A DNA stretch of 64,000 bases. It comes from [Pantoea] beijingensis. GTDB lineage: Bacteria; Pseudomonadota; Gammaproteobacteria; Enterobacterales; Enterobacteriaceae. Each line of letters begins with the position of its first letter. Position 1 is the first letter of the stretch. Below, one piece after another: positions 26,952-38,666 of the stretch. The notes below the pieces were generated by a model that was given only the letters and a program-made list of their open reading frames with translations, had not been told where the DNA came from and ran no database searches. Location: positions 2,542,001-2,606,000 of the forward strand of contig NZ_CP071409.1 in NCBI RefSeq assembly GCF_022647505.1, written 5' to 3'. Position numbers and translations under genes: made by a program.

Positions 26952-28280
26952 ATGAGCAATGTTAACTCTCAGGCACCGCGCGTTGGATTTGTGTCTTTAG
27001 GCTGCCCGAAAAACCTTGTTGACTCTGAACGCATTCTGACCGAACTGCGAACGGAAGGTTACGAAGTCGTACCGCGCTATGACGATGCCGAGATCGTGAT
27101 CGTCAATACCTGCGGTTTTATTGACAGTGCCGTACAGGAATCGCTGGAGGCAATCGGCGAAGCCTTGAATGAGAATGGTAAGGTGATTGTCACCGGATGC
27201 CTCGGTGCGAAAGAGAACCAGATCCGTGAAGTGCATCCGAAGGTACTGGAGATCACGGGCCCGCATAGCTACGAACAGGTGCTATCACACGTCCATCAGT
27301 ATGTCCCTAAGCCACAGCATAATCCGTTCCTGAGCCTGGTGCCGGAACAGGGCGTGAAGCTCACGCCGAAACATTATGCCTATCTGAAAATTTCCGAAGG
27401 CTGTAACCATCGCTGCACCTTCTGCATCATTCCGTCTATGCGCGGTGATCTTGATAGCCGCCCTATCGGTTCTGTGTTAGATGAGGCGAAACGCCTGGTT
27501 GAAGCCGGTGTGAAAGAGCTGCTGGTGATCTCCCAGGATACCTCTGCTTACGGCGTTGATGTCAAACATCGCACCGGTTTCTGGAATGGCTCCCCGGTTA
27601 AGACCAGCATGGTCAGCCTGTGCGAGCAGTTGGCCAGACTGGGTGTCTGGGTTCGCCTGCATTACGTTTACCCCTATCCGCACGTCGATGATGTTATTCC
27701 GTTAATGGCCGAAGGCAAAATTCTGCCTTATTTAGATATCCCATTGCAACACGCCAGCCCCCGCATTCTGAAGCTGATGAAGCGCCCGGGTGCTGTTGAA
27801 CGCACGCTGGAACGCATCAAGCGCTGGCGCGAAATCTGTCCGGATCTCACGTTGCGCTCAACATTCATCGTCGGTTTTCCTGGTGAAACGGAAGATGATT
27901 TCCAGATGCTGCTCGACTTCCTGAAGGAAGCAAGACTGGATCGCGTCGGCTGCTTCAAATACAGCCCGGTCGAGGGTGCCACCGCGAATCAATTGCCGGA
28001 TCAGGTATCGGAAGAGATCAAAGAACAACGTTACGACCGCTTTATGCAACTGCAGCAGGCAATCTCGGCAGAACGTTTGCAAGAAAAAGTGGGACGCGAA
28101 ATTCTGGTACTGATTGACGAAGTGGATGAGGAAGGCGCGATTGGCCGTAGTATGGCCGATGCGCCGGAAATCGACGGTGCGGTTTATCTCAACGGTGAGA
28201 AAAAAGTTAAGGTCGGCGATGTCGTGCGCGTAAAAGTGGAAAACGCGGATGAATACGATCTTTGGGGTAGCGCAATCTAA
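26952..28280 (+). CDS. rimO: Ribosomal protein S12 methylthiotransferase RimO
   Basis: Radical-SAM enzyme that adds a methylthio group to Asp89 (E. coli numbering) of ribosomal protein S12. Length 442 (E. coli 441). The N-terminal UPF0004 domain has three cluster cysteines, starting with Cys18 in SLGCPKN, then NTCGF and TGCLG. The radical-SAM cluster is CNHRCTFC (Cys151, 155, 158). A C-terminal TRAM domain follows. It is convergent with the gsi operon, as in E. coli. Confidence 0.97.
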   Translation: MSNVNSQAPRVGFVSLGCPKNLVDSERILTELRTEGYEVVPRYDDAEIVIVNTCGFIDSAVQESLEAIGEALNENGKVIVTGCLGAKENQIREVHPKVLEITGPHSYEQVLSHVHQYVPKPQHNPFLSLVPEQGVKLTPKHYAYLKISEGCNHRCTFCIIPSMRGDLDSRPIGSVLDEAKRLVEAGVKELLVISQDTSAYGVDVKHRTGFWNGSPVKTSMVSLCEQLARLGVWVRLHYVYPYPHVDDVIPLMAEGKILPYLDIPLQHASPRILKLMKRPGAVERTLERIKRWREICPDLTLRSTFIVGFPGETEDDFQMLLDFLKEARLDRVGCFKYSPVEGATANQLPDQVSEEIKEQRYDRFMQLQQAISAERLQEKVGREILVLIDEVDEEGAIGRSMADAPEIDGAVYLNGEKKVKVGDVVRVKVENADEYDLWGSAI

Positions 28281-28286
28281 TCGCGG

Positions 28287-28313
28287 CAGGGCCTGGTCCA
28301 CGACCCGGCCCTG
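28287..28313. terminator. Hairpin between convergent rimO and gsiD
   Basis: CAGGGCC pairs with GGCCCTG around a 13-base loop, followed on the plus strand by TATTATTTT. Confidence 0.5.
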
Positions 28314-28321
28314 TATTATTT

Positions 28322-29227
28322 TCAGGTTTTCAGCTTCGGATCTAACGCATCACGTAAACCATCGCCCAACAGATTAAAGGCCAGCACGGTAAGAAAAATT
28401 GCCAGGCTCGGAAATATCGCTACATGCGGTGCAATAACCATATCGGCCCTCGCCTCGTTAAGCATCGCGCCCCACTCTGGCGTCGGTGGCTGTGCGCCTA
28501 ACCCAAGGAACGAAAGGCTGGCAGCAGTGATAATCGAGGTGCCAATGCGCATCGTAAAATACACCACGATCGATGACACCGTGCCGGGAAAAATATGGCG
28601 CGTGATAATCGTAAAATCCGATGCGCCAATACTTCGTGCCGATTCGATATAGGTTTGATGCTTCAGCACCAGCGTATTGCCGCGAACCAATCGGGCAAAG
28701 GCTGGAATACTGAATATGGCTACAGCAACGATCACATTGGTCATACCGCTGCCCATAATAGCGACGATGGCGATGGCCAACAATATCCCCGGAAAAGCAA
28801 ACAACACGTCGCAGATACGCATAATAACGCGATCCCACCAGCCTTCGTAGTACCCCGCAAGCAGACCAAGTGCTGTGCCAATCGCGGCACCGATTGCTAC
28901 AGAAAAGAAACCGGCAATCAACGAAATACGCGTACCAACCAATACCCTGCTGAAAATATCACGCCCCAGCGAATCCACACCCAGCCAGTGCATTATCGAT
29001 GGCCCTTCGTTGAGCCGGTCATAATCAAAGTAGTTTTCTGCGTCAAATGGGGCTATTGCCGGGGCAACCACGGCCAGCAACAGCAGTACAAGCACAAATA
29101 ACCCGGCTATCATTGCCACATGCTGCCGGCGAAAACGCCGCCAGAATTCCCGCCACGGCGTACGTACGCGATTTTCTTTTACCGTTGGCATCGCGTTAAG
29201 TGCCGCTTCACGTCGCCAGTTTTTCAT
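28322..29227 (-). CDS. gsiD: Glutathione ABC transporter permease GsiD
   Basis: Inner-membrane permease of the dipeptide/oligopeptide (DppC/OppC) family, 301 residues. The N-terminal [15 protein letters not shown] and the [13 protein letters not shown] loop match E. coli GsiD closely. The EAA loop is [21 protein letters not shown]. It is the last gene of iaaA-gsiABCD and starts ten bases after the gsiC stop. Confidence 0.94.
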   Translation of the reverse strand: MKNWRREAALNAMPTVKENRVRTPWREFWRRFRRQHVAMIAGLFVLVLLLLAVVAPAIAPFDAENYFDYDRLNEGPSIMHWLGVDSLGRDIFSRVLVGTRISLIAGFFSVAIGAAIGTALGLLAGYYEGWWDRVIMRICDVLFAFPGILLAIAIVAIMGSGMTNVIVAVAIFSIPAFARLVRGNTLVLKHQTYIESARSIGASDFTIITRHIFPGTVSSIVVYFTMRIGTSIITAASLSFLGLGAQPPTPEWGAMLNEARADMVIAPHVAIFPSLAIFLTVLAFNLLGDGLRDALDPKLKT

Positions 29228-29236
29228 TGCGACTCC

Positions 29237-30157
29237 TTATTTGTAACGAATAGCGGGATTGATCGCCGCATAAAGCATATCGACAATCAGGTTGATCAAA
29301 ATAAACTCCAGTGAAAACAGTAATACCTCCGCCTGAATCACCGGGTAATCACGCATTTCGACCGAGTCAACCAATAGCCGCCCCAGTCCGGGCCAGTTAA
29401 ATACCACTTCAACAACAATAGAACCACCGAGTAAAAAACCAAACTGCAGTCCCATCATGGTAATAACGGGTATCATGGCATTACGTAATCCATGTTTTAC
29501 CACCACCAGCGACTCGCGCACGCCTTTCGCGCGCGCGGTGCGCATGTAATCTTCTTGCATCACCTCAACAAAAGAAGCACGGGTAAAACGTGCCATCACC
29601 GCAGCCACAGCAGCGCCCAGCGTGACGGAAGGTAAAATATAGTGCCGCCAGCTATCGGCTCCCACGGTGGGCAACCAACCAAGCTCCACGGAGAAGACCT
29701 GCATCAGTAACATACCCAGCGCAAAGGCCGGGAAAGAGATACCGGATACGGCCAGCGTCATACCCAACCGATCGGGCCAACGATTGCGCCAGACGGCAGA
29801 GACGATCCCAATCGCCATACCAAAAATAACAGCCCATACCATGCTGCTTAGCGTCAGCCATAGCGTTGGCATAAAGCGTGAGGCAATCTCTTGCGAGACC
29901 GGACGTCTTGAAACCAGCGACTGACCGAAATCCCCCTGAAGGGCATTCAGCATAAAATGCCAGAACTGTTGTGGCAACGGCTGATCCAGCCCTAACTCCT
30001 GACGTACCATTGCCACTGTTGACGCATCCGCGTCCTGTCCGGCAATCAGGCGTGCCGGATCGCCAGGCAACAAGTGAACAAACAGGAACACCAACACCGC
30101 CACGATCAGCAGCGTGGGAATCAGCCCCAGTAAGCGTTTAATAAAATAATTAAGCAT
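29237..30157 (-). CDS. gsiC: Glutathione ABC transporter permease GsiC
   Basis: Inner-membrane permease of the DppB/OppB family, 306 residues, the E. coli GsiC length. The N-terminal [19 protein letters not shown] helix and [15 protein letters not shown] loop are characteristic, and the coupling loop is [22 protein letters not shown] hairpin at 30181-30199 separates it from gsiB, which could lower permease expression relative to the binding protein. Confidence 0.95.
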   Translation of the reverse strand: MLNYFIKRLLGLIPTLLIVAVLVFLFVHLLPGDPARLIAGQDADASTVAMVRQELGLDQPLPQQFWHFMLNALQGDFGQSLVSRRPVSQEIASRFMPTLWLTLSSMVWAVIFGMAIGIVSAVWRNRWPDRLGMTLAVSGISFPAFALGMLLMQVFSVELGWLPTVGADSWRHYILPSVTLGAAVAAVMARFTRASFVEVMQEDYMRTARAKGVRESLVVVKHGLRNAMIPVITMMGLQFGFLLGGSIVVEVVFNWPGLGRLLVDSVEMRDYPVIQAEVLLFSLEFILINLIVDMLYAAINPAIRYK

Positions 30158-30180
30158 GCATCATCCTGCGCGTAGCAACA

Positions 30181-30199
30181 CCAGCCCGCAACGGGCTGG
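30181..30199 (-). promoter_or_regulatory. Stem-loop between gsiB and gsiC
   Basis: CCAGCCCG pairs perfectly with CGGGCTGG around CAA. There is no T-run. Such hairpins after a binding-protein gene often stabilise the upstream message. Confidence 0.55.
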
Positions 30200-30211
30200 C
30201 GTCGTTCAGCC

Positions 30212-31750
30212 TTACTTCAGATCGGCATCATCGAAGCTGAAGGAGGTATCAGGCATCACATAGAAACCGGTCAGCGATTTCGTGTTTGCTGAAACCAGTT
30301 GCTCGATGACCAGAGGTGCCCACGGCCGATCGTTCCAGATTCGATCCTGTGCATCCTTATACAGCTGCGCCTTCTGTGCGCGATCGGTAGTTTTTAGTGC
30401 ATCGGCAAGATCTTTATCCACCTGTGGATTACTGTAAAACGCGGTGTTAAAGATCGTTGGCGGCCAGGAGGTCGTAGCAAACAGCGGCGTCAGCGCCCAG
30501 TCAGCTTCGCCGGTGGAGGCTGACCAACCGGTATAGAACATACGTACGCCACTCTCTTTCTGACCTTTGCTCTCTACCTGGGCCGCTCTCTGGCCAGCAT
30601 CCATCGCGGTGACCGTCACTTTGATGCCCACCTGCGCCAACTGCTGCTGGGTGAACTGCAACACTTTCTGCGCGGTGCTATGATTATGTGAAGACCATAA
30701 TGTCGTACTGAAGCCATTAGGGAACCCCGCCTCTTTCAGCAACTCACGCGCTTTGGCAGGATCGTAGGCGATAGCCGGATAGGTTTGGGCGAAATCAATG
30801 GCCGGCGGCACAATACCGGTTGCCGGGGTGGCATAACCAGAGAATGCGACTTTTGCCAACGCCTGACGGTTAATCGCGTAGTTAATCGCTTCGCGTACTT
30901 TCGGGTTATCAAACGGCTTTTGCGTCACGTTAAAGCTAATGTAACGCTGCATAATCGAAGGCGACGTCACCAGATCAAGCTTGCTGTTACCGGCCAGCAC
31001 TTTCGCCTGCTCGAACGGTACCGGGAAGGCGAAGTTGGCTTCTCCAGTTTGCAGCATTGCCGCACGAGTATTGTTATCTACGACCGGACGCCAGGTAATC
31101 GTATCCAGCTTCGGATAGCCTTTTTTCCAGTATCTTGCCCACTTTTTCACCTTCACGAAATCAGTCTGATTCCAGGTGACGAACTCATACGGCCCGGTGC
31201 CTACCGGGTGGAAGCCAATATCTTTACCATATTGTTTCAGTGCCGCAGGGGAAATCATTGCCGCTGCAGGATTGGCGAGATTGTTAATTAGCGCCGAGAA
31301 GGGCTGTTTTAACGTGATTTTTACCGTTAAAGGATCAACTACTTCGGTAGCCGCGATAGATTTAAACAGCGTATAGCGTTTCAGATGGCTATCCGGATTA
31401 CTGGCGCGATCGAGGTTCACCTTCACCGCCTCAGCATTAAAATCACTATCATCCTGAAACTTCACGCCCTGACGCAGTTTAATCGTGTAGGTCAGTCCGT
31501 CAGCACTGATCTGATAGCTCTCTGCCAGTACATTAGTCAACTTCATCTCTTTATCGAAGCCAAATAGCCCCTGATAAAAGGATTTTGCTACCGCCTGCGA
31601 CAGGGTGTCGTTAGCATCATAAGGGTCCAGCGTGGTGAAGTTAGATGCAACAGCAATCACAGCATCTTTCGCCGCCCAAGCCGGTACCGCAGCGAAGCTA
31701 CCCAGTAAACCGGCCGTAACCAGCCACTTACGTGTTTGTGTAATCGTCAT
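30212..31750 (-). CDS. gsiB: Glutathione-binding periplasmic protein GsiB
   Basis: SBP_bac_5 family periplasmic binding protein, 512 residues as in E. coli. A signal peptide ends near AVPAWAAKD. Family segments [38 protein letters not shown] and [11 protein letters not shown] are clear. It delivers glutathione (and probably related peptides) to GsiCD. It lies 32 bases after gsiA. Confidence 0.95.
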   Translation of the reverse strand: MTITQTRKWLVTAGLLGSFAAVPAWAAKDAVIAVASNFTTLDPYDANDTLSQAVAKSFYQGLFGFDKEMKLTNVLAESYQISADGLTYTIKLRQGVKFQDDSDFNAEAVKVNLDRASNPDSHLKRYTLFKSIAATEVVDPLTVKITLKQPFSALINNLANPAAAMISPAALKQYGKDIGFHPVGTGPYEFVTWNQTDFVKVKKWARYWKKGYPKLDTITWRPVVDNNTRAAMLQTGEANFAFPVPFEQAKVLAGNSKLDLVTSPSIMQRYISFNVTQKPFDNPKVREAINYAINRQALAKVAFSGYATPATGIVPPAIDFAQTYPAIAYDPAKARELLKEAGFPNGFSTTLWSSHNHSTAQKVLQFTQQQLAQVGIKVTVTAMDAGQRAAQVESKGQKESGVRMFYTGWSASTGEADWALTPLFATTSWPPTIFNTAFYSNPQVDKDLADALKTTDRAQKAQLYKDAQDRIWNDRPWAPLVIEQLVSANTKSLTGFYVMPDTSFSFDDADLK

Positions 31751-31782
31751 GCTACGTTACCTTTGTTATACGAAAAAATGGG

Positions 31783-33651
31783 TTAAGCCCCGCTAATTGC
31801 ATGTCGCGCAACATAGTGTCCGGCACTGACCTCAACCAGCGGTGCCACTTCCGGCTCATCGCCCAACGCGCGAATGGGACTGGGAATTTCATCCACCAGC
31901 AGCGCGCGTTCGCGACGTCGATGTTGCGGGTCCGCTACCGGCACCGCCGACATCAATTTACGGGTATAAGGATGCTGCGGATGCTCAAATACCGACTGTC
32001 GCGGACCAATTTCCACAATTTGGCCAAGGTACATTACAGCAACCCGATGGCTGATACGCTCCACCACCGCCATATCATGGGAAATAAACAGAAAGGCGAT
32101 GCCAAATTCACGCTGCAAATCCAGCATCAGATTCACAATTTGCGCCTGGATAGAAACATCCAGCGCTGACACAGACTCATCGGCAATTACCACTTTCGGA
32201 TTCAGCGCCAGCGCGCGCGCGATACAGATACGTTGACGTTGGCCACCTGAGAACTCATGTGGATAGCGCTGCGCATGCTCCGGCAACAATCCCACCCGCT
32301 CCAGCAACCAGGCGACACGCGCCTCGGCCTCACGGCCTTTCATCACACCATGCACCAGCAGGGGTTCCATAATGGAGAATCCCACGGTCAGTCGAGGGTC
32401 GAGCGATGCATAGGGGTCCTGGAAAATAAACTGAATATCGCGACGCAGATGCGATAACTCGCTATTTTTCAGCCGATCAATACGCTGACCATTAAAGGTG
32501 ATGCTGCCCCCCTGCGTTTCAACCAGCCGCAACAGCGAACGCCCGGTTGTGGACTTTCCACAGCCTGACTCCCCCACCAGCGCCAGTGTTTCACCGGGAT
32601 AGAGATCGAAGCTCACTTTCTCCACCGCATGTACCCGGCGTGTGACCCGATTAAAGATGCCGCTGCGTACGTCAAAACGGGTGACCAAATCGCGCACTTG
32701 AAGGATCGGTGCAGCTCCCGCTTGCACCGTATTTTGAGGTTTTGCCTCTTCCGGCGCCGCATTAGCCCTTAATAACGGGAATTTTGCGGGTAAGTGCTGT
32801 CCGCTCATTGAGCCCAGTTTAGGCACCGCAGCGAGCAGAGCACGGGTATATTCCTGCTGCGGATGGCTGAAGAGGGTTTCTACCGGCGCAGTTTCCACCA
32901 CTTCACCCCGATACATTACCTGCACGCGATCCGCCATCTCTGCCACCACTCCCATATCATGGGTGATGAAGATGACGGCCATCTCCATCTCTTTCTGCAG
33001 TACACGGATCAGTTGCAAGATCTGCGCCTGAATCGTCACGTCCAGCGCGGTCGTAGGCTCATCGGCAATTAATAGCGCAGGGCGACAGGATAATGCCATG
33101 GCGATCATCACACGCTGCCGCATTCCCCCCGAAAGTTGATGTGGGTAACGCCCCAGCACATTCTGCGCTTCGGGGATACGCACTAAATCTAACATCCGCC
33201 GCGCCTCGGTTAAGGCCTCGCGATGATCCTTGTGTTGATGCTGGCGGATAGACTCAGCTATCTGTTCACCCACGGTAAACACCGGATTAAGTGAAGTCAT
33301 TGGTTCCTGAAAAATCATCGCCATATCGGCACCACGGATGCCCCGCATCTGCGACTGTCGCAGCGTCGCCAGATCAAGCGGCGTACCATTACGCCGACGC
33401 AGCCAAATCTCACCGCTATCAATTGTGCCGCCGCCCTGCTCAATTAATCGCATCAGTGCGAGCGAGGTGACTGATTTACCCGAACCAGACTCCCCCACAA
33501 TCGCCAGCGTTTCACCACGCTGCACGTCAAGCGATAGCTGGCGGACTGCGTGGGTCGTCGCGCCGTCATGTGTAAAGCTCACACTAAGATTACGTACCGC
33601 CAGAACCTGCTGTTCAGGCAACAACAGCCCGACACTCCGGGAGTCACTCAT
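31783..33651 (-). CDS. gsiA: Glutathione ABC transporter ATP-binding protein GsiA
   Basis: Double ATPase of 622 residues (E. coli 623). The first domain has Walker A GESGSGKS, signature LSGGMRQR and Walker B LLIADEP. The second has Walker A GESGCGKS, signature FSGGQRQR and VVIADES. Both show the C-terminal YTR...VP motif of the oligopeptide ATPase family. It follows iaaA by nine bases, so iaaA-gsiABCD forms one transcript as in E. coli. Confidence 0.96.
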   Translation of the reverse strand: MSDSRSVGLLLPEQQVLAVRNLSVSFTHDGATTHAVRQLSLDVQRGETLAIVGESGSGKSVTSLALMRLIEQGGGTIDSGEIWLRRRNGTPLDLATLRQSQMRGIRGADMAMIFQEPMTSLNPVFTVGEQIAESIRQHQHKDHREALTEARRMLDLVRIPEAQNVLGRYPHQLSGGMRQRVMIAMALSCRPALLIADEPTTALDVTIQAQILQLIRVLQKEMEMAVIFITHDMGVVAEMADRVQVMYRGEVVETAPVETLFSHPQQEYTRALLAAVPKLGSMSGQHLPAKFPLLRANAAPEEAKPQNTVQAGAAPILQVRDLVTRFDVRSGIFNRVTRRVHAVEKVSFDLYPGETLALVGESGCGKSTTGRSLLRLVETQGGSITFNGQRIDRLKNSELSHLRRDIQFIFQDPYASLDPRLTVGFSIMEPLLVHGVMKGREAEARVAWLLERVGLLPEHAQRYPHEFSGGQRQRICIARALALNPKVVIADESVSALDVSIQAQIVNLMLDLQREFGIAFLFISHDMAVVERISHRVAVMYLGQIVEIGPRQSVFEHPQHPYTRKLMSAVPVADPQHRRRERALLVDEIPSPIRALGDEPEVAPLVEVSAGHYVARHAISGA

Positions 33652-33660
33652 GTTGCCTCC

Positions 33661-34623
33661 TTATATGTCGCGATAGATGCCGACAACGGCATCGTCACCA
33701 ACGTAACCATAACCACGGTACATCCCCTCGCTGTTGAACGGTAAAGCGACGTTACCCTCGCGATCGACGGCGATAATGCCACCACTCCCGCCTAAGGCCG
33801 GGATTTTGTTCAACACCACACGATCGCAGGCCTCTTTAAGCGACAGCCCTGCGTACTCAATCAAAGCCGCAATATCATAGGCCGCCAGTGTGCGCATAAA
33901 CACTTCACCCGTGCCGGTGCAAGAGACAGCAACATTGGCATTATTGGCATAGCATCCCGCACCGGGTAGTGGCGAATCTCCCACGCGTCCGGCCTGCTTG
34001 TTGGTCATCCCACCGGTTGACGTGGCGGCCGCCAGGTTGCCCAGTAAATCGCAAGCGACAGCACCAACGGTGCCTAATTTACTATCAGGATCGATGGGCT
34101 CACGGGGCTTAGCCTGTGGATCATCATGATCCAGTACGGTCTGCTGCGTCTGCAATGCTCTCTGTAACTGCTGCCAGCGCGCAGGCGTTGAGAAAAAATC
34201 TGCCCTGACTTGTTCCGCCCCCTGCTGGATAGCAAAGGCTTCCGCCCCTTCACCAATCAGCATCACGTGTGGGCTGTTTTCCAGTACTGCGCGCGCCGCA
34301 AGAATAGGATTACGAATACGGGAAACACCCGCGACAGCCCCCGCATCGAGCGAACGGCCATCCATCACACAGGCATCCAGTTCATGGGTGCCCTGATGGG
34401 TAAAAACCGCACCTTTTCCCGCATTAAATAGTGGGCATTCTTCGAGCTGACGTACGGCTTCTGTTACCGCATCCAACGCGCTACCGCCAGCAGCAAGAAT
34501 AGCCTGCCCGCTGGCAACGATGCCTGAAAGTGCCTGAATGTACTGCTGTTCTGACTCAGCACTCATCGCCGCACGCGTAATCGCGCCTGCTCCGCCGTGA
34601 ATGGCGATCACTGCTCTCCCCAT
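33661..34623 (-). CDS. iaaA: Isoaspartyl peptidase / plant-type L-asparaginase
   Basis: Ntn hydrolase of 320 residues that hydrolyses isoaspartyl dipeptides and asparagine. The precursor cuts itself before Thr185 in KLGTVGAVACD, exposing the catalytic threonine. The glycine-rich substrate motif GRVGDSPLPGAGCYA and the CTGTGEVFMR block follow. In E. coli the gene (ybiK) heads the gsi operon; together they suggest uptake and cleavage of small peptides. Confidence 0.95.
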   Translation of the reverse strand: MGRAVIAIHGGAGAITRAAMSAESEQQYIQALSGIVASGQAILAAGGSALDAVTEAVRQLEECPLFNAGKGAVFTHQGTHELDACVMDGRSLDAGAVAGVSRIRNPILAARAVLENSPHVMLIGEGAEAFAIQQGAEQVRADFFSTPARWQQLQRALQTQQTVLDHDDPQAKPREPIDPDSKLGTVGAVACDLLGNLAAATSTGGMTNKQAGRVGDSPLPGAGCYANNANVAVSCTGTGEVFMRTLAAYDIAALIEYAGLSLKEACDRVVLNKIPALGGSGGIIAVDREGNVALPFNSEGMYRGYGYVGDDAVVGIYRDI

Positions 34624-34978
34624 AACTCGCCTGCCCTGTGCATTAAATCAGCATGAAAAACACTGAGTTAGCTTACGTTTATTAAATTTTCAGCGATTTT
34701 GACTATAGGTAGCCTGTAAAGCAATGTAAAGCGGAATGTTAACAGTCGGGTTATAACTATCTGTTGTATCTAATATCCTAAATATATTAGACAAAAAGCA
34801 GCGACCGAACTGGCGTGTTTCGGAAACTCACTAAGCCAGTAAAACGATACCCCGAAACCCACCATAGCGGGACGTTTCTCTCGATATCGCCAACGCAGGT
34901 GACCGTACCGAAAAATCACGCCATAATAAGCCCATCTGAATCTAGCGCAGGCTACGTTTTGCCAGTTAAGGAGACACT
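34624..34978. other. Divergent promoter region between iaaA and moeA
   Basis: These 355 bases serve two opposite operons, iaaA-gsi and moeAB. The only striking element is an inverted repeat at 34769-34791. No small gene was found. Confidence 0.55.
34769..34791. repeat. Inverted repeat TCTAATAT-N7-ATATTAGA
   Basis: Perfect eight-base arms with a seven-base A/T-rich spacer, about 145 bases upstream of iaaA. It may be an operator for the iaaA-gsi operon; no known regulator consensus was recognised. Confidence 0.45.
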
Positions 34979-36226
34979 ATGGAAAGGTTTACCGCAGGGC
35001 TAATTTCTCTCGAAGAGGCACAAAGCAAGATGCTGGCGGAGATTGCACCGATTCACGATAGCGAAATGCTCGCCATCACCTCCGCTGCTGGCCGGATAAC
35101 CGCCGAGGCGGTTATCTCACCGATTAGCGTTCCCCCTTTCGCCAATTCCGCCATGGATGGATATGCAGTACGCAGTGCTGATCTCGCTGCGGCTCGCTTA
35201 CTGTCCGTCGCAGGCAAAGCCTTTGCCGGCACCCCTTTTGTCGACGCGTGGCCAGCCGGTAGCTGTATTCGTATTATGACCGGTGCTGCCATTCCCCCGG
35301 GAGCAGATGCGGTGGTGATGCAGGAAGAAACCGAAACACAGGGCGAGTGCATTCGTCTCACCGCAACGGTAAAAACCGGACAAAACATTCGGCTGGCGGG
35401 GGAAGATATCCAGCAAGGTGCCGTCGTGCTGGCAGCCGGAACCCGGCTAGGAGCGGCAGAATTACCGCTGCTGGCTTCCCTTGGAATTAGTCACGTCAAG
35501 GTATTGCGCAAGCTACGCGTCGCGGTGTTCTCCACCGGAGATGAATTGCAACCCGTTGGGCAACCGTTGGCTGCGGGACAAATTTACGATACCAATCGTT
35601 TTGCGGTTAGCCTAATGCTTAACTCACTGGGCTGCGACGTGATCGATCTCGGGATCATCAAAGACGATCCTGATGCGCTACGTAACGCTTTCGCTCAGGC
35701 CGATGACGCTGCCGATGTGGTCATCAGCAGCGGTGGCGTCTCCGTCGGAGAGGCGGATTACACGAAAGCGATGCTGGAAGAGCTTGGCCAAATCAGCTTC
35801 TGGAAATTAGCCATGAAGCCCGGCAAACCTTTCGCCTTTGGCCGTCTGCAAACAAGTTGGTTTTGCGGCTTACCCGGTAACCCCGTCTCGGCTGCGGTCA
35901 CTTTTTATCAGTTAGTGCAGCCACTGCTGGCGAAATTAACCGGCCAGCAGACGCCCGCACTGCCCGCTCGTCTGCGTGCACGGGCCGCTGGCTTGCTAAA
36001 AAAAGCGCCGGGGCGCCTCGATTTCCAGCGAGGACTCTTCAGCCGCGATGCCGAAGGGGAATTGACGGTACGCAATACCGGGCATCAGGGTTCTCACATT
36101 TTTAGTTCCTTTAGCCAGGCAAACTGTTTTATCGTGCTGGAACGCGAGCGTGGCACAGTGCAGCCCGGTGAATGGGTTGAAATAGAGCCGTTTAACGCAC
36201 TGCTGGGAGGCCAGGGTGTTGCCTGA
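34979..36226 (+). CDS. moeA: Molybdopterin molybdenumtransferase MoeA
   Basis: Inserts molybdate into adenylylated molybdopterin, the last step of molybdenum cofactor assembly. Length 415 (E. coli 411). Conserved blocks are [49 protein letters not shown] and LPGNPVSA. The start has AAGGAGAC close upstream. The stop overlaps moeB by eleven bases. Confidence 0.96.
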   Translation: MERFTAGLISLEEAQSKMLAEIAPIHDSEMLAITSAAGRITAEAVISPISVPPFANSAMDGYAVRSADLAAARLLSVAGKAFAGTPFVDAWPAGSCIRIMTGAAIPPGADAVVMQEETETQGECIRLTATVKTGQNIRLAGEDIQQGAVVLAAGTRLGAAELPLLASLGISHVKVLRKLRVAVFSTGDELQPVGQPLAAGQIYDTNRFAVSLMLNSLGCDVIDLGIIKDDPDALRNAFAQADDAADVVISSGGVSVGEADYTKAMLEELGQISFWKLAMKPGKPFAFGRLQTSWFCGLPGNPVSAAVTFYQLVQPLLAKLTGQQTPALPARLRARAAGLLKKAPGRLDFQRGLFSRDAEGELTVRNTGHQGSHIFSSFSQANCFIVLERERGTVQPGEWVEIEPFNALLGGQGVA

Positions 36227-36977
36227 ACTCACCGACAGCGAAATATTACGCTATAACCGCCAAATCGTATTACGAGGGTTTGATTTTGACGGGCAGGAAA
36301 CGCTAAAGGCTGCACGCGTACTAATCGTTGGCTTGGGGGGGCTGGGCTGTGCGGCAAGCCAGTATTTAGCGGCTGCCGGCGTTGGCAAGCTTACGCTGCT
36401 CGATTTTGACACGGTATCGCACTCTAATCTTCAGCGCCAGATTCTGCATACCGATGCGCAAATTGGTATCGCGAAAGTCGATTCAGCTCAGCAACGGTTG
36501 GCGGCGATTAACCCACTGATCGTTATCAATGCCGTCAATGCTCAGCTCGATGATGACGGCCTGCAACAGCACATAGCCGACTGTGACCTGGTACTCGACT
36601 GTACCGATAACGTTGCGACGCGCGAGCAGCTAAACCGTCTGTGCTTTGCCAATAAAGTGCCGCTGGTTTCCGGCGCGGCAATCCGTATGGAGGGACAGAT
36701 TAGCGTCTTCACCTGGCAGGAAAACGCCCCCTGCTATCGCTGTATCAGCCGCCTGTTCGGTGCCAGCACGCTGACCTGCGTCGAGGCGGGGGTCATGGCA
36801 CCGCTGGTCGGCATAATCGGCTCTCTACAAGCCATGGAAGCGATTCGCCTGCTGGCACATTATGGTCATTCCGTTGCTGGTAAGCTGCTGTTGTATGATG
36901 CGATGACGCTACAATTTCGTGAAATGAAGATAATGAAAGATCCCGCCTGCGAAGTGTGCGGCCATCCTCATGATTAA
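36216..36977 (+). CDS. moeB: Molybdopterin-synthase adenylyltransferase MoeB
   Basis: E1-like enzyme that adenylates the C-terminus of MoaD for sulfur transfer in molybdopterin synthesis. The GTG at 36216, five bases after GGGAGG and inside moeA, gives 253 residues; a TTG one codon later is an alternative. The nucleotide loop is [14 protein letters not shown], followed by DCTDNVATR. Zinc cysteines are CYRC and CEVCG, and the conserved cysteine is in LTCVEAGVM. The pair is as in E. coli. Confidence 0.95.
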   Translation: MLPELTDSEILRYNRQIVLRGFDFDGQETLKAARVLIVGLGGLGCAASQYLAAAGVGKLTLLDFDTVSHSNLQRQILHTDAQIGIAKVDSAQQRLAAINPLIVINAVNAQLDDDGLQQHIADCDLVLDCTDNVATREQLNRLCFANKVPLVSGAAIRMEGQISVFTWQENAPCYRCISRLFGASTLTCVEAGVMAPLVGIIGSLQAMEAIRLLAHYGHSVAGKLLLYDAMTLQFREMKIMKDPACEVCGHPHD

Positions 36978-36982
36978 TCGTT

Positions 36983-37008
36983 GTAGCGGGTATCTCGCCG
37001 CCCGCTAC
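36983..37008. terminator. Hairpin between convergent moeB and the accessory ABC operon
   Basis: GTAGCGGG pairs perfectly with CCCGCTAC around a ten-base loop. No T-run is present. Confidence 0.5.
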
Positions 37009-37019
37009 CTCATTTCCGT

Positions 37020-38666
37020 TCAGGCGCTTTTCTGTTTCAGTTGGTAACCCCCGCTGGCCAGCGGTTTTAGCATGGGTAAGCACGAAAGCAGCCGACGGGT
37101 ATACTCATGCTGTGGCTGGTCCAGCACCTCGTCACTCCAGCCACTTTCTACTAAAACCCCCTTTTCCATCACCATAATGCGGTCGGCAACCTGCTCGACA
37201 GCGCCAAGATCGTGGGTAATAAACAGACAGGCAAAACCATAACGTTGCTGCAATGTTCGCAGCAGGACAATAATCTGCTTTTGCACCGTCATATCGAGCG
37301 CGGAAGTGGGCTCATCGGCAATGATAAAGGCTGGTCGCCGGATAATGGCCCGTGCAATCGCCACACGCTGACGCTGCCCACCGGAAAGCTGATGCGGGTA
37401 ACGGGCCAGGAACATACCATCAAGGCCGACCTCCTCGAGAACCTCTTTAATTCGCTGCTGCCGTGCACGCTTATTTAGCTCAGGCAGCAGCAGCAGCGGC
37501 TCCTCCAATACCTGGGCTATTTTCATGCGTGGATTAAGCGATGAATAGGGATCCTGCTGGATCATCTGGCATGCCATACGCCATGCATGCCGCTGTGCTT
37601 TACTTGCATTTTCCAGTGGTTGCCCCATAAATGCCAGCGATCCGCCGCTGGCGTTCAGCATGCCGGCGATCAGTTTCCCCACGGTAGTTTTGCCTGAACC
37701 ACTGGCTCCAACCAGCGCCACCGTTTCCCCGGTCCGCACGGTAAAACTCACGCCATTGACGGCGCGGGTGGCCGTGCTGGATTTAAACCAGGCTTTACGG
37801 CCCGGGTACTCAATCACAATATCTTTCATTGCAATAACCGGTTTAGCCGCGAAAAGCGCATGGCGGTCAGGAGGCGCTTTTCGCACGGGTAATGCATCCA
37901 GCAGCCGACGCGTATAGCCATGCTGTGGATTGGCGAGCAAAGCATGACTCTCGTTTTGTTCCACCAGTTCCCCCTGCTCCATCACCATAATGCGCGACGC
38001 ATAATTAGCCACCATCGACAGATCGTGGCTGATCAAAATCACAGCGCTACCCTTTTCAGCCGTCAACGCCAGCATCAGTTCCATCACCTCATGCTGCACC
38101 AGTACATCCAGCGCAGTGGTCGGCTCATCCGCAATAATTAATTTCGGCTCTAACAACATCACCGAAGCAATCATCACCCGCTGGCGCATGCCACCGGAGA
38201 ACTCGTGCGGGAAGCGTGACAGCAGCGATTCGGCGTCAGCTAATCCTACCCGCTCCAGCATCGCAATAATTTTCGCCTTGCGCTGTTGGGCAGTTAAAGA
38301 CGTATGCAACGCCAGCCCCTCATCCAGTTGGCGACCAATGCTCATCGCCGGATTAAGTGAGGTCATCGGCTCCTGGAACACCATACCAATCCCCGCACCA
38401 CGAACCTCGCGCAACTGCTCTACACTCAGATGCTGCATATCATGTCCGTCAAATTGCATCCCGTCGGCACGCCAGCTGATATTTGACGGTAGCAGCCCAA
38501 TCAGTGAGCGCATAGCCAGCGTTTTACCACTGCCAGACTCGCCAACCACTGCCAGTACCTCGCGTTCAGCCAGTGAAAATGAGATCCCTTTTACTACCGG
38601 GCGATCGCTGACGCTGACCTGCAGATTACGCACTTCCAGCAGATTTTTTGCCTGTATATTCATCAA
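37020..38666 (-). CDS. Dipeptide/oligopeptide-type ABC transporter, fused ATP-binding protein
   Basis: Double ATPase of 548 residues resembling a DppD-DppF fusion. Domain 1 has Walker A GESGSGKT, signature FSGGMRQR and LIIADEP. Domain 2 has Walker A GASGSGKT, signature LSGGQRQR and FIIADEP. It is shorter than GsiA because the linker and C-terminus are reduced. It is the last gene of a six-gene operon and overlaps the preceding permease gene by four bases. Its substrate is set by the binding protein at 40438-41994 and is unknown. It has no E. coli counterpart at this locus. Confidence 0.9.
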   Translation of the reverse strand: MMNIQAKNLLEVRNLQVSVSDRPVVKGISFSLAEREVLAVVGESGSGKTLAMRSLIGLLPSNISWRADGMQFDGHDMQHLSVEQLREVRGAGIGMVFQEPMTSLNPAMSIGRQLDEGLALHTSLTAQQRKAKIIAMLERVGLADAESLLSRFPHEFSGGMRQRVMIASVMLLEPKLIIADEPTTALDVLVQHEVMELMLALTAEKGSAVILISHDLSMVANYASRIMVMEQGELVEQNESHALLANPQHGYTRRLLDALPVRKAPPDRHALFAAKPVIAMKDIVIEYPGRKAWFKSSTATRAVNGVSFTVRTGETVALVGASGSGKTTVGKLIAGMLNASGGSLAFMGQPLENASKAQRHAWRMACQMIQQDPYSSLNPRMKIAQVLEEPLLLLPELNKRARQQRIKEVLEEVGLDGMFLARYPHQLSGGQRQRVAIARAIIRRPAFIIADEPTSALDMTVQKQIIVLLRTLQQRYGFACLFITHDLGAVEQVADRIMVMEKGVLVESGWSDEVLDQPQHEYTRRLLSCLPMLKPLASGGYQLKQKSA

